Shown here one piece after another: positions 54,442 through 62,610 of a stretch of 64,000 nucleotides of DNA (the first letter of the stretch is position 1; each line of letters starts with the position of its first letter). This DNA is from Nocardia brasiliensis NBRC 14402 (GTDB lineage: Bacteria > Actinomycetota > Actinomycetes > Mycobacteriales > Mycobacteriaceae): contig NZ_BAFT02000035.1 of the NCBI RefSeq assembly GCF_000308475.2, positions 1-64,000 on the forward strand, written 5' to 3'. The notes beneath the pieces are model-generated. The model did not search any database, was not told the DNA's origin, and saw only the letters and a list, made by a program, of their open reading frames with translations. The translations under genes and the position numbers were made by a program.

Positions 54442-55569
54442 ATGGCCCGAACTCTGCTGGTGACCAACGATTTCCCGCCGCGGCCGGGCGGTATCCAGTC
54501 CTATCTGCATGCCCTGGCCGGTGAGCTGCCACCCGATGATCTGGTGGTCTACGCGCCGCGCTGGCGCGGGGACAGTCATCTGAAATTCGACGCCAAACAG
54601 AAATTCCAGGTGGTACGTCATCCCACCACGCTGATGTTGCCGACCCCGCTGGTGCTGCGCCGGGCCGCGCGGCTGCTGCGCAGCGAACAGTGCGACACGG
54701 TGTGGTTCGGCGCGGCCGCACCGCTGGCCTTGATGTCGCCGGTGCTGCGCCGGGCGGGCGCGGAACGGATTCTGGCCAGCACGCACGGGCACGAGGTCGG
54801 CTGGTCGATGCTTCCGGGCGCCCGCCAGGCGCTGCGCCAGATCGGCGAGCACACCGACGTGGTCACCTACGTCAGCAAGTACACGCGGCGCCGGTTCGCG
54901 TCGGCGTTCGGCCCGAATGCCGCGCTGGAGTATCTGCCGCCGGGCGTGGACACCGATACCTTCCGGCCCGATCCGGCCGCCCGCGCCGAATTGCGCGCCC
55001 GCTACGGCCTCGACGATCGCCCGACCATCCTGTGCCTGTCCCGCCTGGTCCCCCGCAAGGGTCAGGACATGCTGATCATGGCCATGCGCGAGATCCGTGA
55101 TCGAGTGCCGGGCGCGATGCTCGTGATCGCGGGCGGCGGACCGTACGAGGAGAAGCTGCGGCACTTCGCCATCGCGCTCGGCGTCGCCGAGGACGTGGTG
55201 TTCACCGGGCGGGTGCCTTCCGGTGAACTCGCCGCCCACCACACGCTCGCGGACGTTTTCGCGATGCCGTGCCGCACCCGGGGTGCGGGCTTGGACGTGG
55301 AGGGTCTGGGCATCGTCTATCTGGAGGCCTCGGCGTCGGGGGTGCCGGTGGTCGCGGGCCGCTCCGGCGGTGCGCCGGAAACGGTGGTCGAGGGCGAAAC
55401 CGGGCGGGTGGTGGACGGGCGTTCGGTGCAGCAGATCACCGATGCCCTGGTCGACATCCTGTCCGACCCCGATTCCGCCGCCCGCATGGGCGCCGCCGGC
55501 CGGGCCTTCGTCGAGGAACGCTGGCGCTGGGACAGCCACGGCGCCCGGTTGCGCCAACTGCTGCGATGA
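54442..55569 (+). CDS. pimB: GDP-mannose-dependent phosphatidylinositol monomannoside mannosyltransferase PimB'
   Basis: A 375-residue GT4 glycosyltransferase adding the second mannose to PIM at the cytoplasmic face. RTLLVTNDFPPRPGGIQSYLHAL, STHGHEVGWSMLPGARQALR, YVSKYTRRRF, LSRLVPRKGQDMLI and the nucleotide-sugar site EGLGIVYLEASASGVPVVAG are typical. It matches Rv2188c by position. ATG 54442 lies six bases after TAGGTT, giving a leaderless mRNA. The stop overlaps the next mini-ORF. Confidence 0.94.
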   Translation: MARTLLVTNDFPPRPGGIQSYLHALAGELPPDDLVVYAPRWRGDSHLKFDAKQKFQVVRHPTTLMLPTPLVLRRAARLLRSEQCDTVWFGAAAPLALMSPVLRRAGAERILASTHGHEVGWSMLPGARQALRQIGEHTDVVTYVSKYTRRRFASAFGPNAALEYLPPGVDTDTFRPDPAARAELRARYGLDDRPTILCLSRLVPRKGQDMLIMAMREIRDRVPGAMLVIAGGGPYEEKLRHFAIALGVAEDVVFTGRVPSGELAAHHTLADVFAMPCRTRGAGLDVEGLGIVYLEASASGVPVVAGRSGGAPETVVEGETGRVVDGRSVQQITDALVDILSDPDSAARMGAAGRAFVEERWRWDSHGARLRQLLR

Positions 55570-55700
55570 GCGGTGAGCCGCAGCCCTGGCGAGGTGCGCG
55601 GATGAGCGCTACTGCGGCGCGGCTGCCCGAATCGGATACGCTCACGGTTGTGAGCGAAGGAACCGCGCCGAGGGGCGCACGCGGCGAGGTGCGGGCATGA
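55566..55700 (+). CDS. MIRU-like mini-ORF between pimB' and an SRPBCC gene (44 aa)
   Basis: The ATG overlaps the pimB' stop and the TGA overlaps the next ATG. An internal ATGAGC follows GGCGAGGTGCGCGG, and the end reads GGCGAGGTGCGGGCATGAGC, so the insert itself contains two copies of the element end. The peptide (MSGEPQPWRGARMSATAARL...) is basic, without a domain. Confidence 0.5.
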   Translation: MSGEPQPWRGARMSATAARLPESDTLTVVSEGTAPRGARGEVRA

Positions 55701-56080
55701 GCGCTATCCAGGTCGCCGACCAGACGTTCATCGCCGCACCGGGCGTCGCCGTCGCGGATCTGCTGGCCGCGTCGAACAATTGGCGCCGCTGGTGGCCGGA
55801 TCTGAACTTGGTCGTCCGGGAAGACCGGGGCGACAAGGGAATCCGCTGGACCGTGGCAGGCGCGCTGACCGGAACCATGGAGGTCTGGTTGCAGCCCGCG
55901 CTGGACGGGGTGATCCTGCACTACTTCCTGCACGCCGAACCGCAGCCCGCGCTGGCGCCGAACAAGCTGGCCGCCGCCAATCGCGCGCGCCGGGTGGCGG
56001 GTAAACACATGTCCTTCGAACTGAAGTCGCGACTGGAGGCCGGTCGCCCGGCGGGCGTAGCGCCCGCCCACGCCTCTTGA
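55697..56080 (+). CDS. SRPBCC-like protein (Rv2186c type)
   Basis: A 127-residue protein. QVADQTFIAAPGVAVADLLAASNNWRRWWPDLNLVV and GIRWTVAGALTGTMEVWLQPALDGVILHYFLHAE follow the START/SRPBCC strand order, ending in a basic helix (NRARRVAGKHMSFELKSRLE). It lies at the position of Rv2186c, next to a second SRPBCC gene. Such proteins bind lipids or polyketide-like ligands; ligand unknown. Translation is coupled to the mini-ORF. Confidence 0.8.
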   Translation: MSAIQVADQTFIAAPGVAVADLLAASNNWRRWWPDLNLVVREDRGDKGIRWTVAGALTGTMEVWLQPALDGVILHYFLHAEPQPALAPNKLAAANRARRVAGKHMSFELKSRLEAGRPAGVAPAHAS

Positions 56081-56121
56081 CGCTCACCCAGCACCGACGC
56101 TGAAAGGAACCGCTGTCCGCC

Positions 56122-56559
56122 ATGGCCGACAGGACCCAGAGGTCGATCATCATCGAGGCCCCGTCGCAGCAGGTGATGTCCGTCATCGCCGACCTGGAGT
56201 CCTACCCGGAGTGGGTCTCGGCGGCACAGTCGGTCGAAGTGCAGGAGAAGGGCCCGGACGGCCGGGCCCGCACCGCGCGGTTCGTGCTCGACGCGGGCGT
56301 GGTCAAGGACAGCTACGTGCTCGCCTACACCTGGGCTCCGGACAACAAGTCGGTGAGCTGGCAGCTGGTGAGCGGCGAGCTGCAGAAGGCGCAGAACGGC
56401 ACCTACGAACTCATCGATCAGCCCGACGGCAACACCGAGGTCGTCTACACCCTCACGGTCGATCTGAACATCCCGATGATCGGCATGTTCAAGCGCAAGG
56501 CCGAGAAGGTGATCACCGATACCGCGTTGAAAGAACTGAAGAAACGGGTCGAAGGCTGA
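56122..56559 (+). CDS. SRPBCC family protein (Rv2185c type)
   Basis: A 145-residue single-domain START-like protein: RSIIIEAPSQQVMSVIADLESYPEWVSAAQSVEV, FVLDAGVVKDSYVLAYTW, SWQLVSGELQKAQNGTYEL and the long C-terminal helix FKRKAEKVITDTALKELKKRVEG are the canonical polyketide cyclase/dehydrase pattern. SD AAAGGA lies upstream. It forms a run with the preceding SRPBCC gene and the ArsA-like ATPase, as in mycobacteria (Rv2186c-Rv2184c); the set may handle envelope lipids. Confidence 0.9.
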   Translation: MADRTQRSIIIEAPSQQVMSVIADLESYPEWVSAAQSVEVQEKGPDGRARTARFVLDAGVVKDSYVLAYTWAPDNKSVSWQLVSGELQKAQNGTYELIDQPDGNTEVVYTLTVDLNIPMIGMFKRKAEKVITDTALKELKKRVEG

Positions 56560-57836
56560 CGACACACACGACCCGGGTCGAGCTGTTCATCGGCAAAGGC
56601 GGGGTAGGCAAGACGACGCTGGCGTGTGCCACCGCCATGTCCTACGCCAGGGCGGGCCGGCGGGTGCTGATCGCCTCGCTCGATCAGGCGCATTCGCTGG
56701 GCGATGCGCTCGGATTCCGCTTTCCGCACGATCCCGGCACGGTCGCGGGGATCGCCACGGTGCTGCCGGGGCTCGACGTGATCGAAGTGGATTCGCTTGC
56801 GCTACTGGAGGATCGGTTCCGCGAGGTGGTGCGGATGCTGTCCCCCGGCACCGGCCACGAGCACGGCGTCGACCTGGCCGCGCTCGACCCGGCCGAGCTG
56901 ACCGGCCTGCCGGGCGTGCAGGAACTGCTGATGCTGGTGGAGATCACCCAGTTCGTGCACGAGGACGACTGGGATGTGGTGGTCGTCGACTGCCCGCCCT
57001 CGGCGGACATGCTGCGCATCGTCACCGCGCCCGACACGCTGCTCGGTTATCTGGAACGGGTGTGGCCGGCGCACGCCCGCGCGATGAGTTCGGTCGGCAC
57101 GGACCTGCGCCGCGCGGTGCTCGCGGCGACCGTCGAACGGATCGTCGAGGCGGTCACCGAGGTCCGCGACCTGCTCGCCGACCATCGCCGCACCGGAGCC
57201 CGCCTGATCACCGTCGCCGAACGGGTGACCCTCGCCGAATCCGAACGCGTCCGTTCCGCCGCCGCCCTGCTCGGCCTGCGCCTCGACACCGTCGTGGTGA
57301 ACAAGGTGCTCCCCGCCCTCGACGGCACCGCGGCCGATCATCCGGCGGCGCGCTGGTACGCGGATCGACGCGACGAGCAACTCACCGCGATCACCGAGTT
57401 ACGGCGTGCGATGCCGGGTATCCCGGTGCTGATCGCGCAGCACACCGGACCCGAGCCGATCGGCCTGACCTCCCTCACGGCGCTGTCGCACGCGGTGGGT
57501 TCGGACGGGGACGCTGCCCTTATGCTGAGCGACAGTCCGGCGGAGGTTGACGGGAGTTCCGGCGAACCGGTGGTTCGATGTGAATCGGGCAGCGGCCTGC
57601 ACGCGATATACACGTTGCGGATGCCACTGCCCGTGGTCGACGCGACAACGCTGCGACTTGGCCGAGTGGAGGACGATTTGATCGTGGGAGCGGACGGTGT
57701 CCGGCGGCGAGTACGTCTGGCGCCGGTATTGCGGCGGTGCACGGTCGACGGTGCCGAACTCGACGGCGGGCAACTCGTGGTGCGATTCCGCCCCGACCCG
57801 CAGCTGTGGCCGGAAAGCAGCGGCAATGAACGGTGA
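56556..57836 (+). CDS. ArsA/GET3-like ATPase (Rv2184c type)
   Basis: A ~426-residue P-loop ATPase of the ArsA/SIMIBI class. The deviant Walker A GKGGVGKTTLA lies only ~12 residues from the start, followed by SLDQAHSLGDALG (switch I Asp) and VVVVDCPPSADMLRIVTAPDTL (switch II). The C-terminal ~90 residues form a small beta domain like the alpha-crystallin-type domain of some ArsA proteins. No ATG, GTG or TTG fits: the only sensible start is CTG 56556, inside CTGA overlapping the SRPBCC stop. Confidence 0.87.
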   Translation: MTTHTTRVELFIGKGGVGKTTLACATAMSYARAGRRVLIASLDQAHSLGDALGFRFPHDPGTVAGIATVLPGLDVIEVDSLALLEDRFREVVRMLSPGTGHEHGVDLAALDPAELTGLPGVQELLMLVEITQFVHEDDWDVVVVDCPPSADMLRIVTAPDTLLGYLERVWPAHARAMSSVGTDLRRAVLAATVERIVEAVTEVRDLLADHRRTGARLITVAERVTLAESERVRSAAALLGLRLDTVVVNKVLPALDGTAADHPAARWYADRRDEQLTAITELRRAMPGIPVLIAQHTGPEPIGLTSLTALSHAVGSDGDAALMLSDSPAEVDGSSGEPVVRCESGSGLHAIYTLRMPLPVVDATTLRLGRVEDDLIVGADGVRRRVRLAPVLRRCTVDGAELDGGQLVVRFRPDPQLWPESSGNER

Positions 57837-58614
57837 TCGAAGCACCGGCTTCTTCGGCCGGGTGACCGGCCGCGGCGCCGGTCGCGCGCACGAATCCGCC
57901 GACGCCCGAGAGCAGGGCGGCCCGGACGAATCGGCAGGCGGTCGCGGACAACGCGGCGCGAACGAACCTCGATCGGATGCCGAGTTCGGGCGCACGGACC
58001 GTCCCGACGCGCACTCGCCCTTACGCTCCCCCGGCGACGACACAGATCCCCCCGACCTCGGTACCGGCCGCCATCGCCGCGACACTCGACGAGAGGCGGA
58101 TCGCGACCGCGCAACCGCCGACGCGGGCAACGCGGGCAACGACACCCGAACCAGTGACCAGGGCGCGGCCCACTCCGACGCGCAGCCGAAAAACGGCCCC
58201 TACCAAGGTGATCCGGGCGACGGGCTGGCCGAGTTCGCCGCGGAACTCAAGTTGCTCGCCGAAGCCGTGCTCGAGCGGGTGGAGCCGGTGCTGCGCCGCG
58301 CGGCCGACGGGCAGGTGGAGTGGTCGAGTTGCGACTGGTGCCCGGTCTGCGCTGCGGCCGCGCTGGTCCGCGGGGAGCATCACGAGGTGTTGCAGAGCGT
58401 GGCCGATCACGGCACCGCCATCGTCACCGTGCTGCGCGAGGCGCTCGCCGGTGTGCCGGTCGACCCGGTGATGCCGGAGCACGATCACGCTGCGCCGCAC
58501 CGTGATTCCACCGCGTCACCGCACGATGCCACCGCCGGACGTACGGAAGGCCGCGCGGGACAACGCCCGTCGCGATCCCGCTATGTCCCCATCCCAGTGA
58601 CGATCAAGGCATGA
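57826..58614 (+). CDS. Rv2183c-like protein with extended disordered N-terminus
   Basis: A 262-residue protein. The C-terminal core AELKLLAEAVLERVEPVLRR, WSSCDWCPVCAAAALVRGEHH and VADHGTAIVTVLREALAG, with a C-x-x-C pair that could bind metal, corresponds to the short (~125 aa) mycobacterial Rv2183c. The first ~130 residues are Asp/Arg/Gly-rich and predicted disordered, and a His/Arg-rich tail follows the core. ATG 57826 overlaps the ATPase gene by 11 bases. Function unknown; conserved linkage to the ATPase suggests a partner role. Confidence 0.78.
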   Translation: MNGDRSTGFFGRVTGRGAGRAHESADAREQGGPDESAGGRGQRGANEPRSDAEFGRTDRPDAHSPLRSPGDDTDPPDLGTGRHRRDTRREADRDRATADAGNAGNDTRTSDQGAAHSDAQPKNGPYQGDPGDGLAEFAAELKLLAEAVLERVEPVLRRAADGQVEWSSCDWCPVCAAAALVRGEHHEVLQSVADHGTAIVTVLREALAGVPVDPVMPEHDHAAPHRDSTASPHDATAGRTEGRAGQRPSRSRYVPIPVTIKA

Positions 58615-59618
58615 CGCACCGGCTGTCAGGTGCGCGACCGCTGACTGTCGGAATCGACGTCGGCGGCACCAACATTCGCGCATCGGTGATCGACAACAGC
58701 GGCGAGGTGCTCGACACCGTGCAGGCGCCGACCCCGCATTCGGCCCGGGCACTCGAGGACGCCCTCGCCCGTTCCGTGCGTGAGCTGTGCAATCGCCATC
58801 CGATCGGCGCGGTCGGTCTCGCGGTCGCCGGGTTCATCACCGCCGACCGCACCACCGTCCGATTCGCTCCGCACCTGCCCTGGCAGGACACGCCGGTCGC
58901 GCAGCGGCTCACCGAACGGCTGGAGCTGCCGGTCATTCTCGAACACGACGCGAATGCCGCGATGTGGGCCGAATACCGGTTCGGCGCGGCGGCGGGCGGG
59001 CACAACGTGGTGCTCGTCGCGATCGGCACCGGAATCGGCGCCGCGCTGCTGATCGACGGCCGGCTCTATCGCGGAACGCACGGTGTCGCACCGGAACTCG
59101 GGCATCTGCAGGTCGTGCCGGAGGGCCGGGCCTGCCCGTGCGGCAAACGCGGCTGCTGGGAACGGTATTGCAGCGGAACAGCTCTCGCCGATACCGCGAT
59201 CGAGATGCTGGCCACCGATCCGGTGCGCTCGGTGCTCGCGAAGGACGTCTACCGCGATCCCGGGTCGCTGACCGGGCGCCGGGTCGCGGGCGCGGCCCAG
59301 GACGGCGACCCGCTCGCGGTGCGGGTGATGGAGGATTTCGCGCGCTGGCTCGGCCTCGGGCTCGCCTTCGTCAGCGACATCTTCGACCCGGATCTGGTCG
59401 TCATCGCCGGCGGCGTGAGCAGTTCGGCCCCGCTGTTCCTGGACGAGGCACGCGAGGAGTACGCGCGCGCCGTCACCGGCGCGGGCCACCGCCCGCTCGC
59501 ACGCATCCGCACCACCCAGCTCGGCGAGGCCGCGGGCATGATCGGCGCCGCCGACCTGGCCCGCGCGGCGCTCATCGAGAGCGAGCACAAGAACTCCAGG
59601 GTCGCGCGCAGCCGCTGA
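58611..59618 (+). CDS. ROK-family glucokinase-type sugar kinase
   Basis: A 335-residue ROK kinase. The phosphate loop GIDVGGTNIRASVID, catalytic EHDANAAMWAEYRFGAAAG, GTGIGAALLIDGRLYRGTHGVAPELGH and the zinc motif CPCGKRGCWERYCSG are all present. Glucose is the most likely substrate, phosphorylated with ATP. ATG 58611 overlaps the stop of the previous gene (ATGA). In a lipid/wall cluster it may feed sugar nucleotides, but this is only context. Confidence 0.9.
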   Translation: MTHRLSGARPLTVGIDVGGTNIRASVIDNSGEVLDTVQAPTPHSARALEDALARSVRELCNRHPIGAVGLAVAGFITADRTTVRFAPHLPWQDTPVAQRLTERLELPVILEHDANAAMWAEYRFGAAAGGHNVVLVAIGTGIGAALLIDGRLYRGTHGVAPELGHLQVVPEGRACPCGKRGCWERYCSGTALADTAIEMLATDPVRSVLAKDVYRDPGSLTGRRVAGAAQDGDPLAVRVMEDFARWLGLGLAFVSDIFDPDLVVIAGGVSSSAPLFLDEAREEYARAVTGAGHRPLARIRTTQLGEAAGMIGAADLARAALIESEHKNSRVARSR

Positions 59619-59865
59619 CCCACATTCCACGTTTCGTGGCGCGCACCAGTGGTATTCGGAGGACAGAAGATCTGTTCGGTCACCGATGACCACAATTCCG
59701 GAGGCCGGCAGTCCCGCTATCGGGCTTCGATTACAGCGCACCCGCTCGCGCATGGCAGAGTGTGGTGAGATTCGCCGCTGCGCTTGGATGTGATCTGCAA
59801 CCAGCGGTAAAGTCGGCAACTGACGCAGGTGCCCGCTTCGATCCCGGTCCCGGGGGAAGGACGTC

Positions 59866-60591
59866 ATGTTCTACTGGCTGCTGAAGTACTTGCTGCTGGG
59901 ACCGTTCATGCATCTCTACAATCGGCCCACGGTCGAAGGTGTGGAGAACATTCCAGCCGATGGTCCGGCAATCATGGCGGGTAACCACCTCTCTTTCGCC
60001 GACTGGTTGTTCGCGCCGCTGCTCTCGCCGCGCCGCATCAACTACCTGGCGAAGGCCGAATACTTCAACACGCCCGGCGTCAAGGGCGCGTTCCAGAAGT
60101 GGTTCTTCACCACCACCGGCCAGTTCCCGATCGACCGCACCGGTGCCGACGCCGCCGAGGACGCGCTCAACGCCGCCCGGAAGCTGCTCGATCAGGGCCG
60201 CTTGGTCGGCCTCTACCCCGAGGGCACCCGCTCCCCCGACGGTCGCCTGTACAAGGGCAAGACCGGCCTGGCCCGACTCGCGCTGGAGACCGGCGTCCCC
60301 GTCATCCCGGTCGCCGTCATCGGCACCGACGACGTGAGCCCGCCCGGACCGTTCCGCTGGCGCCGCCGCAAGGTGACCGTCAAGTTCGGCGCCCCCATCG
60401 ACTTCTCCCGCTACGACGGCATGGGCGGCAACCGTTTCGTCGAGCGCGCCGTCACCGACGAGGTCATGTACGAGCTCATGCAGCTCAGCGGCCAGGAATA
60501 CGTCGACGTCTACGCCGCCAGCCTGAAGAAGAACGTCCCCAACGGCAGCGCCCGCGAAACCACCCGAATCCCGGACACCGCAGCCAGCTAG
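59866..60591 (+). CDS. 1-acyl-sn-glycerol-3-phosphate acyltransferase PlsC-type (Rv2182c)
   Basis: A 241-residue membrane-associated acyltransferase making phosphatidic acid. Catalytic NHLSFAD near 45-51, the glycerol-phosphate motif YPEGTRSPDG and VPVIPVAVIGTDDV are the standard PlsC blocks. SD GGGGGAAGGA precedes ATG 59866. Its position in this cluster matches Rv2182c. The 247 bases upstream hold no gene; I see no clear promoter there beyond TAAAGT near 59807. Confidence 0.92.
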   Translation: MFYWLLKYLLLGPFMHLYNRPTVEGVENIPADGPAIMAGNHLSFADWLFAPLLSPRRINYLAKAEYFNTPGVKGAFQKWFFTTTGQFPIDRTGADAAEDALNAARKLLDQGRLVGLYPEGTRSPDGRLYKGKTGLARLALETGVPVIPVAVIGTDDVSPPGPFRWRRRKVTVKFGAPIDFSRYDGMGGNRFVERAVTDEVMYELMQLSGQEYVDVYAASLKKNVPNGSARETTRIPDTAAS

Positions 60592-60638
60592 CGCGGGGCA
60601 GGTGATCGCCCTGCGACACCAGAACCCTCGAGTTCGAA

Positions 60639-60669
60639 CGTCGTCAGCCGATTTCATCGGCTGGCGACG
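60639..60669 (+). terminator. Terminator after plsC-like gene
   Basis: A 14-bp stem (60639-60652 with 60656-60669, one G-U pair) closes a TTC loop and is followed by TTTCT, close to a classical intrinsic terminator, 47 bases after the stop. Confidence 0.7.
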
Positions 60670-60757
60670 TTTCTCGTCGTGCGGCCCACCCGCGGGCCTG
60701 CACTGCCCCACACTCGTACCGCGGTTGCGCCCTTCGCGGTGCCCGCCCGTGTCTTCA

Positions 60758-60837
60758 ACAGCCGCACCCTTTCTCGGCCTTCGCACCCTTTGCGGGCGCC
60801 CAGAACGACTGCGGATCCCGAGAAAGGGTGCGGCTGT
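60758..60837. repeat. Long hairpin, family B copy 2
   Basis: Perfect 20-bp arms (60758-60777 and 60818-60837) containing CCGCACCCTTTCTCGG, around a 40-base centre that carries a further CGCACCCTTTGCG. It resembles the hairpin at 10800-10871. The rest of the 402-bp gap 60592-60993 shows nothing else. Confidence 0.65.
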
Positions 60838-60993
60838 GGCGATCTCCCCTCTACAGTCGGGTCGGTGACTGGGAGGGTTTCGCTTGATGGTCCAGAGGGG
60901 ATGGCGAATGTGCCACTCGCCGACAGTTTGCTCGCGCCGGCCCGTTACCCCGGAGTTCATATTGCGTTGGGATAGCTGGGACAGGGTGCTCCC

Positions 60994-62559
60994 ATGACTG
61001 GTTCGACCTTCGGTTTCTCCCGGCGCACCCTGTTGCGCACCTCCGCGCTCGGTCTGGTGGCCGCCCCGGCATTGGCCGCGTGCGCCTCCAACGACGGGCC
61101 CGGCCTGGTGCGGCAGCGGCCGGTGCTGACCCATGGCGTCGCGGTGGGTGACCCGCGCACCGACGGCGCGCTGATCTGGGCTCGCTCCGACCAGCCCGCG
61201 AAGCTGATCGTGGAGACCGCGTCCACCGAATCGTTCACCAACGCAAAGAGGTTCGCCGGTCCTCTGCTCACCCCGGACAGCGACGGCACCGGCCGGGTGC
61301 GCGTCAACGGTTTGCCCGCGGGCCAGCAGGTGCACTACCGGGTGACGCTGGAGAACGAGAGCGGCGCCGTCTCCGAACCCGTCACCGGCGTGTTCCGCAC
61401 GGTGCCGACCGGCGAGTCGGATATCCGGTTGCAGTGGTCCGGTGACGTGGTCGGCCAGGGGTACGGCATCAACCCGGATCTCGGCGGCATGAAGATCTTC
61501 TCCGCGATGGCCGCCCGCGACCCGCACCTGTTCATCCACTCCGGCGATTCCATCTACGCGGACAATCCGGTCAAAGAGTCGGTCACGCTGCCCGACGGGC
61601 GAATCTGGCGCAACACGGTGTCCGAGGCGAAGAGCGCCCCCGCCCAGACGTTGCAGCAGTTCCGCGGCAACTACGCCTACAACCTGACCGACCAGAACTA
61701 CCTGCGCTTCAACTCCGCGGTCGCGCAGGTGGTGCAGTGGGACGACCACGAGACCGTCAACAACTGGTATCCGGGCGGCCTCGTCCCGGCGGCCAAGAAC
61801 TACAACGAGCGCAGTATGGACACCTTGGCGACCCGGGCCTGGCAGGCGTTCCACGAGTGGATGCCGGTGGAGCCCAAGGAAGCCGTGGACGGCCGCCTCT
61901 ACCGCAAGATCTCCTACGGCCCGCTGCTGGACGTCTTCGTGCTCGACATGCGCACCTACAAGGACACGAACGACGCGAACAACGGCCCCGAGGGCCGCAT
62001 TTTCGGTGCGGCTCAGACGAAGTGGTTGATCGAGGGCCTGCGCGACTCGACGGCGGTCTGGAAGATCGTGGCGAACGATCTCCCGCTCGGCCTCGTCGTC
62101 AAGGACGGTGAACAACCGAATACCACGGCGTTCGAGGGTCCCGCCAACGGCGACCCGGGCGCCCCGTCGGGCCGCGAAACCGAAATCGCCCAGGTGCTCT
62201 CGGCGATCAAGGCGAACAAGGTGACCGACGTGGTGTGGCTGACCGCCGACGTGCACTACACCGCCGCACACCACTACGCCCCCGGGCGCGCGGCGTTCAC
62301 CGACTTCGACGAGTTCTGGGAGTTCGTCTCCGGACCGCTCAACGCCGGCGCGTTCGGCCCGAACCCGCTGGACGGAACCTTCGGGCCGGAGGCCGTTTTC
62401 GTGCACGCGCCGCCGGTGCAGAACAGTTCCCCGCTCGACGAGTACCAACACTTCGGCGAGGTCCTGATCGACGGCAAGTCAAGGGAGCTGACGGTCAACT
62501 TGTGCGACGCGACGGGATCGGTACTGTTCAGCAAGCAACTCGCACCAACCGCCGGATAG
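60994..62559 (+). CDS. Exported PhoD-like alkaline phosphatase/phosphodiesterase
   Basis: A 521-residue Tat-exported metallophosphoesterase. The twin-arginine signal SRRTLL (9-14) ends in a lipobox-like LAAC (Cys30). A fibronectin-like N-terminal domain (LTHGVAVGDPRTDGALIWAR) precedes the PhoD core: SGDVVGQGY, LFIHSGDSIYADNP, VQWDDHETVNNW, DMRTYKD and VVWLTADVHYTAAHHY, which together supply Fe/Ca ligands. It should release phosphate from esters outside the membrane, possibly under phosphate limitation; no Pho box was identified. Confidence 0.93.
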   Translation: MTGSTFGFSRRTLLRTSALGLVAAPALAACASNDGPGLVRQRPVLTHGVAVGDPRTDGALIWARSDQPAKLIVETASTESFTNAKRFAGPLLTPDSDGTGRVRVNGLPAGQQVHYRVTLENESGAVSEPVTGVFRTVPTGESDIRLQWSGDVVGQGYGINPDLGGMKIFSAMAARDPHLFIHSGDSIYADNPVKESVTLPDGRIWRNTVSEAKSAPAQTLQQFRGNYAYNLTDQNYLRFNSAVAQVVQWDDHETVNNWYPGGLVPAAKNYNERSMDTLATRAWQAFHEWMPVEPKEAVDGRLYRKISYGPLLDVFVLDMRTYKDTNDANNGPEGRIFGAAQTKWLIEGLRDSTAVWKIVANDLPLGLVVKDGEQPNTTAFEGPANGDPGAPSGRETEIAQVLSAIKANKVTDVVWLTADVHYTAAHHYAPGRAAFTDFDEFWEFVSGPLNAGAFGPNPLDGTFGPEAVFVHAPPVQNSSPLDEYQHFGEVLIDGKSRELTVNLCDATGSVLFSKQLAPTAG

Positions 62560-62610
62560 CACCCGAGATCGGACGAGCGGCGGCGGCCGCGCTGTAGTAG
62601 CTTTCGTGCC

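Noticed and set aside
59619..59865. Small gene or RNA in the gap before the plsC-like gene
   Set aside because: No frame with SD and coding bias and no convincing stem-loop; left unannotated.
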